This document shows, one piece after another, positions 16,672 to 25,186 of a stretch of 64,000 bases of DNA (its first letter is position 1; each line of letters opens with the position of its first letter). Where the stretch lies: contig NZ_QUJB01000001.1 of NCBI RefSeq assembly GCF_003480435.1, positions 310,001 through 374,000 of the forward strand, written 5' to 3'. The translations under genes and the position numbers were made by a program. The notes under the pieces were generated by a model, which saw nothing but the letters and a program-made list of their open reading frames with translations, ran no database searches and was not told where the DNA came from. This DNA is from Clostridium sp. AM30-24. GTDB taxonomy: Bacteria; Bacillota; Clostridia; Lachnospirales; Lachnospiraceae.

Positions 16672-17550
16672 TTAATATCTCCTTTTACTCTTCAGTTCTT
16701 CATAGATCAGCCGGTAATTTTCATACCGGGAATCCGCAATCTTTCCTGCTTTTACGGCCTCCTTGACGCCGCACTCCCGTTCTCCCACATGGACACAGCC
16801 CAAAAACCGGCATTCCGGCTCGTAGGCCTCAAATTCCGGAAAGAAATCCTTTAACTCTTCCGGCTTCATATTATCGACAAAGATGGAGCTGAAGCCCGGC
16901 GTGTCCATCACGAAGGTCTCCTTCTCGACGAAGAACAGCTCCGAATGTCTTGTGGTATGGCGGCCCCTGCGGATCTTCTCACTGACGGCCCCCGTCTCCA
17001 TCTCCGCCTCCGGCTGGATCCTGTTTGTCAGGGATGATTTTCCAACACCGGACGGGCCGGCAAGTGCCGTTGTCTTCCCCCTTAAGAGGTCATGGATCGC
17101 CTCGATCCCTTCCCCCGCCAGAGCACAGGACAGATGGACATCATATCCGGCATCCCGATAGATTCCAGCAAGTCGTTCTGCCTCACCCTCTTTTCCGAGA
17201 TCTGTCTTATTAAAGCAGATCACCACCGGAACATTCTGGGCTTCCATCGTAACCAGAAAGCGGTCCAGAAGGTTTAAATTCGGTTCCGGGTCAGCGACGG
17301 CAAACACGATCATTGCCTGATCGATGTTCGCCACTGCCGGACGGATCAGGGAGTTCTCCCTCGGAAGGATCTCCACGATGTTTCCGAGGCTCTGCTCCTC
17401 AGAAAGCACGTCGAACTCCACATTGTCGCCCACAAGAGGCTTGATCTTCCGGTTCCGGAATACGCCCTTTGCCTTACACTCGTATACTTTGGAAACGCCG
17501 TCATGTACGTAATAGAATCCGGCAATTCCCTTTATGATCTTTCCAGTCAA
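16672..17550 (-). CDS. rsgA: Ribosome small-subunit-dependent GTPase A
   Basis: Circularly permuted GTPase that assists late 30S maturation. The order is an N-terminal OB domain (about 1-70), G4-like CFNKTDLG, G1 loop AGPSGVGKSSLTN, the switch segment with RGRHTTRH, G3 DTPGFSS, and a C-terminal zinc site built from Cys and His in CRFLGCVHVGERECGV. Length 292 residues is normal. The start overlaps the prkC stop by 4 bases. Confidence 0.96.
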   Translation of the reverse strand: MTGKIIKGIAGFYYVHDGVSKVYECKAKGVFRNRKIKPLVGDNVEFDVLSEEQSLGNIVEILPRENSLIRPAVANIDQAMIVFAVADPEPNLNLLDRFLVTMEAQNVPVVICFNKTDLGKEGEAERLAGIYRDAGYDVHLSCALAGEGIEAIHDLLRGKTTALAGPSGVGKSSLTNRIQPEAEMETGAVSEKIRRGRHTTRHSELFFVEKETFVMDTPGFSSIFVDNMKPEELKDFFPEFEAYEPECRFLGCVHVGERECGVKEAVKAGKIADSRYENYRLIYEELKSKRRY

Positions 17551-19721
17551 CCGTCAACCTCCGTAAATGTCACATTATAGGATGTCAGTACCACGTTGTT
17601 CGTGAGGTCCACGATCTCCACCTCACCGGTCTGTACGCCGTCCGCGCCGCGGATCCTGTCTAACTTGATATTCAGGGTTGTGTCCGCGCTGTAAGACTTT
17701 GGCTCCGCAAGCTTCGTATAGGTCACTTTGCCGTTCACCGTCTGCTTTAAACGGATCAGGATCTGGATCTCGGAGGATGCTGCCCCCGGTCCATAGGAGA
17801 CCTGAAGCGGATAGCTTGCATCCAGAGATGCAATAAACTGTTTTTTCGGAGCTTCCGGCCCAAGACTCAGAGTGTAATCCACGGTATCCCCAGGTGCTAC
17901 CTGAGTTCCTGCCTCAACGCCCTGACTGATGACGTGACCGGCCGAGATCGTGCTGTCGTACTCTTTTGAAACCTCTCCGGTCACAAGTCCTGCCGCGGAA
18001 AGAAGTGCTGCCGCTTCCGCGTCCGTCTTTCCATAAAGATTCGGTACAGGAACGAATTCCTCCTCCGGTCCCGTACTCACATATAAGGTTACGGTACTTC
18101 CGAGGGCCACTTTTTCCTCCGGTTCATAGCGGATGATCGTTCCGGAAGCCACCTCCTCGCTGGCTTCCTCCCGAACATCTGCTTTTAAATTCTTTCCCTC
18201 CAACAGGCGGACCGCCGTTTCCAGTGTCATTCCGGAAAGGCCAAGTTCTGAGAGATCAACCTTATCAGAACCCGCGCTGATGACAACGGTTACCTTGGAG
18301 AAACGCGGAATCACGGTATCGGGCTCTTCCTTCTGTGAGATGACTATGCCTTTTTCCACTTCATCCGAGTTTTTCTGCTCTACCTGCATGGTGAGATCGA
18401 GTCCCTGTAAGATCTTCTCGGCTTCCTCCTCGGAGTGGCCCACAAGCTTCGGCATATAGACTTCCTTCTGGCTGATAACAGTCTCCGATGCCGCAGTTGT
18501 CTTCGCTTCTTCCGTCATAGCTTCCTCAGAAACGGTTTTTGTCGGATCCTCCGGAGTGCTGCTTCTGAACAGACCGCCAAGCTTCAGAACAAACACGATC
18601 ACAACCGCGACAATGACGATGGCTGCCGCCACGCCCAGGCCTGTCAGAATCTTTTCCAGTCCTGTGGCTTCATCATCCACTTTATTCTTTTTCGGTTCCT
18701 TCTTCGCGTTGTCTGTCTGATCATACCGCTTTTCCAGATCCCGCCGTTCCCTGCGCTCACGGATCTCTTTTACCGGCTTTGACTCCCGGATCCGTTCCCC
18801 ACTTCTCGTCTTGATCAGATTCAGTTCTTTTGGGCTGATGACGATGGTATCGGAGCTGTGGTCTTCCTCTTTAACGGCGCCGATAGTCGGGTCATCATCA
18901 TTTAAGAGTGCTCTTCTCAGGTCACTGATCACGGCCGCCGCGTTCGGGTATCGGCGCTCCGGTCTCTTTTCCGTACATTTTAAGATGATCCTCGCAAGAC
19001 TTGGGGACACATCCGGATTCAGCATTCTGGGATCCGGCATCGGTTCTTCCAGATGTGCCAGCGCGACCGTCACCGTATTGTCCCCCTCAAACGGAACATG
19101 GCCGGTGACCATCTCAAACATGGTGATACCTAAGGAATACAGGTCGCTCCGCTCATCGCTGTATCCGCCTCTCGCCTGTTCGGGGGAGATATAGTGGACA
19201 GATCCCACAACTGTCGCCGCATTCATGGTCTGGGACGACACAGCTCTCGCAATTCCGAAGTCCGCTACCTTCACCTTTCCATCCATGGAGATCAGCATAT
19301 TCTGAGGCTTGATATCACGGTGAATGATATGCTGTTCATGGGCTGCTTCGATTCCGGAGGCTACCTGGATCGCGATCCCGATGGCTTCCTTTACATCCAG
19401 ATGACCTTTTTTCGTGATATAGCTCTTTAAGGTGATTCCCTCTACGAGCTCCATAACGATAAAGTGGATGTCTCCCTCATCCACGACATCATATATATTG
19501 ACAATATTCGGGTGTGAAAGTCCGGCCGCTGCCTGAGCTTCCATCTTAAATTTACTGACAAAGGTCGCGTCGGAAGTAAACTCCGATTTCAGTACCTTGA
19601 TCGCGACCAGACGGTTTAATTTATGGCATTTTGCTTTATAGACCTCTGACATTCCGCCGGAACCTATCTTTTCCAGAATCTCATATCGGTCCTGCAGCAT
19701 CGTTCCAGGGTATAAAATCAT
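17547..19721 (-). CDS. prkC: PASTA-domain Ser/Thr protein kinase
   Basis: Membrane kinase that senses peptidoglycan fragments or lipid II and phosphorylates cell wall and translation proteins. The 724 residues comprise a kinase domain (about 10-275: GSGGMSEVYKA, catalytic loop HRDIKPQNML, DFGIAR), a charged juxtamembrane linker, one membrane helix (about 357-378), and three extracellular PASTA repeats (about 418-630) followed by a C-terminal beta-rich tail. It sits between its phosphatase partner prpC and rsgA, with 4-base overlaps at both junctions, the classical arrangement. PrkC and PrpC act on opposite sides of the same phosphosites. Confidence 0.96.
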   Translation of the reverse strand: MILYPGTMLQDRYEILEKIGSGGMSEVYKAKCHKLNRLVAIKVLKSEFTSDATFVSKFKMEAQAAAGLSHPNIVNIYDVVDEGDIHFIVMELVEGITLKSYITKKGHLDVKEAIGIAIQVASGIEAAHEQHIIHRDIKPQNMLISMDGKVKVADFGIARAVSSQTMNAATVVGSVHYISPEQARGGYSDERSDLYSLGITMFEMVTGHVPFEGDNTVTVALAHLEEPMPDPRMLNPDVSPSLARIILKCTEKRPERRYPNAAAVISDLRRALLNDDDPTIGAVKEEDHSSDTIVISPKELNLIKTRSGERIRESKPVKEIRERRERRDLEKRYDQTDNAKKEPKKNKVDDEATGLEKILTGLGVAAAIVIVAVVIVFVLKLGGLFRSSTPEDPTKTVSEEAMTEEAKTTAASETVISQKEVYMPKLVGHSEEEAEKILQGLDLTMQVEQKNSDEVEKGIVISQKEEPDTVIPRFSKVTVVISAGSDKVDLSELGLSGMTLETAVRLLEGKNLKADVREEASEEVASGTIIRYEPEEKVALGSTVTLYVSTGPEEEFVPVPNLYGKTDAEAAALLSAAGLVTGEVSKEYDSTISAGHVISQGVEAGTQVAPGDTVDYTLSLGPEAPKKQFIASLDASYPLQVSYGPGAASSEIQILIRLKQTVNGKVTYTKLAEPKSYSADTTLNIKLDRIRGADGVQTGEVEIVDLTNNVVLTSYNVTFTEVDG

Positions 19722-20458
19722 AGCTTCACCTCACTTATCTGAGGTTCTACAAGGACAATCGCAATGTTGTCCTTTCCTCCGTTCCGGTTTGCCTCGTCAA
19801 CCAGCGCTTCCGTCTTCTCTTTCAGCGTATCCGTTGTCTTTAAGACCCGGCTGATCTCGGCATCATCCACCATGTTCGTCAATCCGTCAGAGCAGAGCAG
19901 AATACAGTCACACTCAAGAAGCGGCACTTCAAAGAAATCCGCCTCCACCCGGTTTCCGATTCCCATGGCGCGGGTAATAATGTTCTTCTGACTTCGGTAG
20001 GACTCGCTGTCCCGCTCCATTTTTCCTCTCGCGACCATCTCTTCCACAAGGGAATGGTCTCTCGTGATCTGTGCAAGACTGTCCCGCAAAAGATAAAGTC
20101 TGCTGTCCCCCACATTTGCCACGTACATCATGTCGTCCTCGATCGTAGCGGCAACCAGAGTGGACCCCATTCCTTCCCGGTCCGGGTTTCCCTGAGCTTC
20201 CTCAAAGAGCCCCTGATTCGTCTTCTCCAGAGCTTTTCTGAGGATCATCACAGGACTGGCCAGATCAGAATTTTCAATATATTCTTTCATATGTTCCACG
20301 ACATACCGGGACGCGAAATCCCCGGCCTTATGTCCGCCCATTCCGTCTGCCACGATGAACAGATTCGGAAGCGGTCCCACCGGCTGATCCGCTGCAAACA
20401 GGAAATCCTGATTGGATCTTCTCACAAGACCGGTGTCTGTCTTCGCGTAAGAGATCAT
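19718..20458 (-). CDS. prpC: PP2C-type Ser/Thr protein phosphatase (Stp1/PrpC)
   Basis: Metal-dependent phosphatase that reverses PrkC phosphorylation. The 246-residue protein has the motifs TGLVRRSNQD, ADGMGGHKAG (metal-binding Asp), GSTLVAA, NVGDSRLYLLRD, LLCSDGLTNMV and NGGKDNIAIVLV. No membrane segment, so it is cytoplasmic. It overlaps rlmN upstream and prkC downstream by 4 bases each. Confidence 0.96.
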   Translation of the reverse strand: MISYAKTDTGLVRRSNQDFLFAADQPVGPLPNLFIVADGMGGHKAGDFASRYVVEHMKEYIENSDLASPVMILRKALEKTNQGLFEEAQGNPDREGMGSTLVAATIEDDMMYVANVGDSRLYLLRDSLAQITRDHSLVEEMVARGKMERDSESYRSQKNIITRAMGIGNRVEADFFEVPLLECDCILLCSDGLTNMVDDAEISRVLKTTDTLKEKTEALVDEANRNGGKDNIAIVLVEPQISEVKL

Positions 20459-21501
20459 GACGATTCCTCCTCACTCAGATAGCTCTTTCTAAGCTGTCCG
20501 CAGGCACCGCCGATATCGCGGCCCATCTCCCTGCGGATCGTAACGTTGATGCCGTGTTTTTCAAGATAACCCCTGAACGCGTCAATGGCATCCCGATTGG
20601 ACTGTTTGAAGTCGCGTTCCTTGATCGGGTTTACCGGAATCAGGTTCACGTGTCCCTGCATATCCTTTAAAAGCGCAGTCAGGCGCTTTGCCTCGTCAAG
20701 ATTATCATTGACGCCCTGTACAAGACTGTACTCAAAGGTCAGGCGTCTTCCTGTCTTTTTATAATATTCCTTACATGCCGGAAGCACCTCCGATAAGGAG
20801 TAGCTGTTGGCGATGGGCATCAGAGTCTTTCTCGTCTCATCGTCCGGCGCATGAAGGGAAAGTGCCAGAGTAATGGAAAGACCTTCTTCCGCAAGCTTTA
20901 AGATCTTTGGTACGATCCCGCAGGTGGATACCGTGATGTTTCTCTGACTGATATTCAGACCGTTTTCATCGGAAAGAAGCCTGATAAACCGGATCAGGTT
21001 ATCATAGTTATCCATCGGCTCACCACTTCCCATGACCACAACGTTGGAGACACGCTCTCCCGTGGATCTCTGGATCCGGTAGATCTGATCCAGCATCTCC
21101 GAAGGACGTAAGTTTCTTGTGAGTCCGTCCAGAGTGGACGCACAGAACCGGCAGCCCATGCGGCAGCCCACCTGAGAGGAAATACACACAGAATTTCCGT
21201 GGTGATATTTCATCAGGACGCTCTCGATCACGTTTCCGTCATCGAGACCGAACAGATACTTTCTTGTCCCGTCGATCCCCGATTCAAGCATCTTTACGGT
21301 CTTAAGGGACGTGTATGTACTGTATTCCGAAAGCTTTTCCTTAAGCGACTTCGGAAGGTTCGTACATTCGTCTAAAGACTCGGCTAATTTTACATGCATC
21401 CACTGGTATAACTGTTTTGCCCGGAACGGTTTTTCACCCAGCTCCTTCACGAACTCTGTCAGTTCTTCCAGTGTCATTGATTTCAGGTCTTTCTTTTCCA
21501 T
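20455..21501 (-). CDS. rlmN: 23S rRNA (adenine-2503-C2)-methyltransferase
   Basis: Radical SAM enzyme that methylates A2503 of 23S rRNA (and A37 of some tRNAs). The cluster motif CRMGCRFCAS (CxxxCxxC), MGSGEPMDNYDN, and the C-terminal GRDIGGACGQL segment with its acceptor Cys are all present. I start at the Met of MEKKDLKSMTLEEL, which has GGAG 8 bases upstream; the frame extends 25 codons further without homologous character. The protein is 348 residues, a normal length. Its stop overlaps prpC. Confidence 0.96.
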   Translation of the reverse strand: MEKKDLKSMTLEELTEFVKELGEKPFRAKQLYQWMHVKLAESLDECTNLPKSLKEKLSEYSTYTSLKTVKMLESGIDGTRKYLFGLDDGNVIESVLMKYHHGNSVCISSQVGCRMGCRFCASTLDGLTRNLRPSEMLDQIYRIQRSTGERVSNVVVMGSGEPMDNYDNLIRFIRLLSDENGLNISQRNITVSTCGIVPKILKLAEEGLSITLALSLHAPDDETRKTLMPIANSYSLSEVLPACKEYYKKTGRRLTFEYSLVQGVNDNLDEAKRLTALLKDMQGHVNLIPVNPIKERDFKQSNRDAIDAFRGYLEKHGINVTIRREMGRDIGGACGQLRKSYLSEEESS

Positions 21502-21603
21502 TCTCGATTCTCCAAAAGCCTTGGTTCTGTCATGTTTCCACATAAATCCGTTTTTAACGGATCCGCAGGCAGTCATGTCCGCGGATTCAGAACCTGCACA
21601 GTA

Positions 21604-22935
21604 TTATTTCTTCTTTTTGAACACAGAGATAAAGAAGCCGTCGCAGGGATGGAGTCCCGGAAGAAGCTGGATCCTGTTCTCCTCGCAGGAACTCTTAAGA
21701 GCCTCCGGCAGGAGATCTGCGATCCTCCTCTTTTCAAACGCCAGATGCTTCTCGATCCAGTCCGCGTTTTCTTCATTCTCTTCCTCAGTGATCGTACAGG
21801 TACTGTAAACAAGCGTTCCACCAGGTTTTACATACTGAGTCACCACAGAAAGGATCTCCCTCTGCAGTTTCGCGAGATTTTTGATCTCATCTCTCGTCAT
21901 CCGCTCTTTGATATCCGGTTTCTTTCCGATAATTCCGAGACCGGAACATGGGAGATCTGCCAGAACCACATCTGCCTGCTCCACCATAGACGGATCCAGA
22001 ACTGTCGCGTCCCAAACGTTCGTGCGAATGTTCCGGAAGCCGCAGCGCATGATGTTCTCCTCAATAAGATCCGTCTTTCTCTCGCTCACATCTCTCGCTT
22101 CCACCATGCCGGTACCTTTTAAAAGATCTGCCGCATGCATGGCCTTTCCTCCCGGAGCTCCGCACACGTCAAGAACGAAATCTCCCGGGGCAATAGATGC
22201 CATCTGTGCCGCAAGGGAGGAGCTTGGATCCTGAACTGTGATCTTTCCTTCCGTGAACGCGCACACCCGGTCTAAGTAGTCGAAGCCACGGATCGAAGCG
22301 ATCCCCGGAAATATCCCGGACTCCTCCACCGTAATGCCATGATCTCTCAACTCTCCGATCGTTTTCTCCGCCGGGGAGATGCTCTCATTAAAGCGCACCG
22401 TAAGGGGACGTTCTTCTAAAAATGACGCAGCAATGGCTTCAGAAGTCTCTTTTCCATACATTTCCTCCCACATGGATAACATCCACCGGGGGATCGAATA
22501 ACGCTCCGAAGCGTCCTTCCAGACAAGTTTCTCTTTTTCTCTGGAGACCGTCCGCAGGACACCGTTCACAAATCCGGAAAGACCCTGGAATTTTCGTTTC
22601 TTTGCAAGCTTTACCGCCTCATTGCAGACCGCGGAGTCCGGTACACGCTCCATATACAGAATCTGGTAGACCGACATTCTGAGGATCTCCCGGATCACCG
22701 GCTTCATTTTTGCGGTCTTCACCTTCGAAAAGCGGTCAAGCACTGCATCGATCTGGATCCGGTACTCCAGAGTTCCCTCCACGCATCTTGTGATAAACGC
22801 GCGGTCCTGACGCTCCAGAAACAGGTACTTTTCCAGTGCCTGTTTTAAAACAATATGGCTCAAATTATGGTTTTCGAGGACTTCCAGAAGGACGTCAAGG
22901 ACGACCTCCCGGATATTTGTCGTATTATCTGTCAC
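21604..22935 (-). CDS. rsmB: 16S rRNA (cytosine-967-C5)-methyltransferase
   Basis: Residues 1-140 form a NusB-like RNA-binding domain, residues 160-443 the SAM-dependent methylase with VCGAPGGKAMHAADLL, the LADLPCSGLGIIGKKPDIK catalytic Cys segment and VYSTCTITEEENE. The frame opens with a TTG without a ribosome site; I choose a GTG six codons downstream, preceded by GGAGG at 11-base spacing. That start lies inside the last codons of the zinc peptidase gene, an 11-base overlap. Confidence 0.93.
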   Translation of the reverse strand: MTDNTTNIREVVLDVLLEVLENHNLSHIVLKQALEKYLFLERQDRAFITRCVEGTLEYRIQIDAVLDRFSKVKTAKMKPVIREILRMSVYQILYMERVPDSAVCNEAVKLAKKRKFQGLSGFVNGVLRTVSREKEKLVWKDASERYSIPRWMLSMWEEMYGKETSEAIAASFLEERPLTVRFNESISPAEKTIGELRDHGITVEESGIFPGIASIRGFDYLDRVCAFTEGKITVQDPSSSLAAQMASIAPGDFVLDVCGAPGGKAMHAADLLKGTGMVEARDVSERKTDLIEENIMRCGFRNIRTNVWDATVLDPSMVEQADVVLADLPCSGLGIIGKKPDIKERMTRDEIKNLAKLQREILSVVTQYVKPGGTLVYSTCTITEEENEENADWIEKHLAFEKRRIADLLPEALKSSCEENRIQLLPGLHPCDGFFISVFKKKK

Positions 22936-23650
22936 GTCTGTTTCTTCCTCCAAAGAGAATTATGAGACGGAGAAGCTGTAGGATCGAAGTCGCTGCTGCC
23001 GCCACATAGGTCAGTGCCGCCGCGTTCAGTACTTTTCTCGTCCCGTTTACTTCCTCGCCCGCGAGAATGCCCTGTGCATCCAGAAGTCTTACCGCACGGG
23101 CAGACGCATTGTACTCTACCGGAAGTGTCACAAGCTGGAACAGCACCGCCAGAGAGAACATTAAGATTCCGATCTCCACCAGCGGAGAACCAAGTCCGCC
23201 GAACACAAGTCCTAAAAGGATCAGCGGCCAGGAAAGACTGGAGCCGAAGTTTGCCACCGGAACCAGAGCACTCCTGAACCGTAACGGTGCATATCCCTCA
23301 TTGTCCTGCATCGCGTGGCCGCATTCGTGGGCAGCAACACCGATAGCCGCAACGGAAGTCGCTCCGTAAACGGACTGGGACAGGTTTACGGTCTTCGTCC
23401 GCGGATCATAGTGGTCAGTAAGTTCACCGGCGATCTGCTGGACCGTCACATCGTAGATTCCCTGCGCATTTAAAAGGCGTCTCGCCGCCTCTGCCCCTGT
23501 CATGCCAGTCATGCTGCGGACTCTGGAATATCTCGAGAACGTGGAATTCACACGCCCCTGAGCCCAGAGAGAAAGGGCAACACCGATCAATACAAGGATG
23601 ATCGTCGGGTCAAGGCCATAGCCATAACCGTAACCATACATTCCGTACAT
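22925..23650 (-). CDS. Neutral zinc metallopeptidase (YugP-like membrane protein)
   Basis: 241 residues, with an N-terminal Tyr/Gly-rich tip (MYGMYGYGYGYG), a first membrane helix, the metallopeptidase motif AAHECGHAMQ (HExxH) near residue 108, and three further membrane helices (about 130-185 and 215-235). This matches the Zn_peptidase_2/YugP family, integral membrane proteins whose substrates are poorly known. It lies between fmt and rsmB, a common place for it in clostridia. Confidence 0.9.
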   Translation of the reverse strand: MYGMYGYGYGYGLDPTIILVLIGVALSLWAQGRVNSTFSRYSRVRSMTGMTGAEAARRLLNAQGIYDVTVQQIAGELTDHYDPRTKTVNLSQSVYGATSVAAIGVAAHECGHAMQDNEGYAPLRFRSALVPVANFGSSLSWPLILLGLVFGGLGSPLVEIGILMFSLAVLFQLVTLPVEYNASARAVRLLDAQGILAGEEVNGTRKVLNAAALTYVAAAATSILQLLRLIILFGGRNRRDR

Positions 23651-23744
23651 AAAACATCTCTCCTTTCGATCTCGTTTCTGTCGTCCCGGCAGCCGGCTTT
23701 TCAGCCGGAATTTTCAGGACCGCCCGCGGCATCACCCGCGAAGC

Positions 23745-24671
23745 TTACCCGCAGAAACTTCCGTCTTCCATCTGGAAACCGCGCAGGAAGGAAGCTGTAT
23801 CCATCCGCTTCTTTCCCTCAAGCTGAAGCTCCTTTACGTCAAGGACACCTTCTCCGGTCTCCACAAAAAGCCGGTCCTTTGTCACATGGATCTTTCCCGG
23901 AGCTCTCTCTCCCGGAAGATCCGCAACCTCTGCCGCCCAGATCTTCATCGTCTTTCCGGCATATGATGTATATGCGCTTGGCCACGGATTTAAACCGCGG
24001 ACAAGACGCTCAATGGACACCGCGTCCTTCGTCCAGTCGATATGTCCCATTTCCTTCGTGAGCATCTTCGCGTAGGAAGTACCGGACTCTCCCTGCGGAG
24101 TTCTCGTGATCGTTCCGTTTTCCAGTCCCTTTAAAGTGGATAAGATCATGGATCCACCGAGGGCAGAGAGCTTGTCAAACAGGCTTCCGCCAGTCTCTTT
24201 CTCATCTAACGGGATCGCTTTCTGTTCCAGCATATCGCCGGTATCCAGCCCCACATCCATCATCATGGTCGTCACTCCGCTCTCCTTCTCACCGTCAATG
24301 ACCGCCCACTGGATCGGGGCAGCCCCGCGGTATTTCGGAAGCAGGGACGCGTGTACATTCACGCAGCCGTATTTCGGAAGATCCAGAATGGACTTCGGAA
24401 GGATCTGGCCAAATGCGACGACAACGATGGCATCCGGTGCCATCGTTTTTAAAAGCTCCACAAATTCCGGATCCCGCACCTTTACCGGCTGGTATACCGG
24501 GATTTCATACTCGATCGCTTTTTCCTTTACAGGAGTCATAAGGACGGCTTTTCCGCGCCCCTTCGGCTTATCCGGCTGTGTCACCACAGCCACAACTTCA
24601 TGTCCGCCCTCAATGAGAGCAGTCAGCGTCGGAACCGCAAAGTCCGGCGTTCCCATAAAAACAATACGCAT
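23745..24671 (-). CDS. fmt: Methionyl-tRNA formyltransferase
   Basis: Formylates initiator Met-tRNA using 10-formyl-tetrahydrofolate, which Fhs (also in this window) can supply. The N-terminal domain carries VFMGTPDFAVPTL, NVHASLLPKYRGAAPIQWA with the catalytic Asn/His, and GVTTMMMDVGLDTGDML; the C-terminal OB domain binds tRNA. The start at MRIVFMG has GAGG at 6-base spacing; an ATG four codons upstream has its purines too close. The start lies 1 base beyond the def stop. Confidence 0.95.
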   Translation of the reverse strand: MRIVFMGTPDFAVPTLTALIEGGHEVVAVVTQPDKPKGRGKAVLMTPVKEKAIEYEIPVYQPVKVRDPEFVELLKTMAPDAIVVVAFGQILPKSILDLPKYGCVNVHASLLPKYRGAAPIQWAVIDGEKESGVTTMMMDVGLDTGDMLEQKAIPLDEKETGGSLFDKLSALGGSMILSTLKGLENGTITRTPQGESGTSYAKMLTKEMGHIDWTKDAVSIERLVRGLNPWPSAYTSYAGKTMKIWAAEVADLPGERAPGKIHVTKDRLFVETGEGVLDVKELQLEGKKRMDTASFLRGFQMEDGSFCG

Positions 24672-24672
24672 A

Positions 24673-25149
24673 CTATTCCTCATCCTCTCCGGCTGTATCC
24701 TGAAGTTCGCCTTCTACGAGATCGACGTAAAGTTTTCCATCCAGATGGTCGCACTCGTGGAGAATGCATCTCGCGAGAAGTCCGTCTGCCTCGATCTCAT
24801 ACTCTTCCATATTCTCATTGAGAGCTTTTGCCTTTACATGATCCGCGCGGGTCACCTGTCCGCATTTTCCCGGAACACTTAAGCAGCCTTCCTGACCGGT
24901 CTGGCTTCCGCTCGTCTCGAGGATCTCCGGATTGATCAGCACATACTGGTTTCCGTCCTCCACATCAATAACCACGACGCGCTTGCGGACACCCACCTGC
25001 GGTGCGGCAAGGCCGACACCGTTATTCTCATACATTGTCTCAAACATATCTTCGATGAGCTCAAGGGTCCTCTCATTCATTTCCTTTACCGGCTTACACT
25101 CTTTTGTAAGGATCTCATCTCCGATGGTTCTGATCTGTCTGATTGCCAT
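24673..25149 (-). CDS. def: Peptide deformylase
   Basis: Removes the formyl group from nascent N-termini. The three metal motifs are present: GVGLAAPQVG, EGCLSVPG with the metal Cys, and ILHECDHLDG (HExxH). At 158 residues it is a type 1/3-size enzyme with an acidic C-terminal tail. Adjacent fmt makes the complementary step of the formylation cycle. Confidence 0.95.
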   Translation of the reverse strand: MAIRQIRTIGDEILTKECKPVKEMNERTLELIEDMFETMYENNGVGLAAPQVGVRKRVVVIDVEDGNQYVLINPEILETSGSQTGQEGCLSVPGKCGQVTRADHVKAKALNENMEEYEIEADGLLARCILHECDHLDGKLYVDLVEGELQDTAGEDEE

Positions 25150-25186
25150 TTTATCTTATTTCCTCTCAATTTTTTATCGAAAACTA

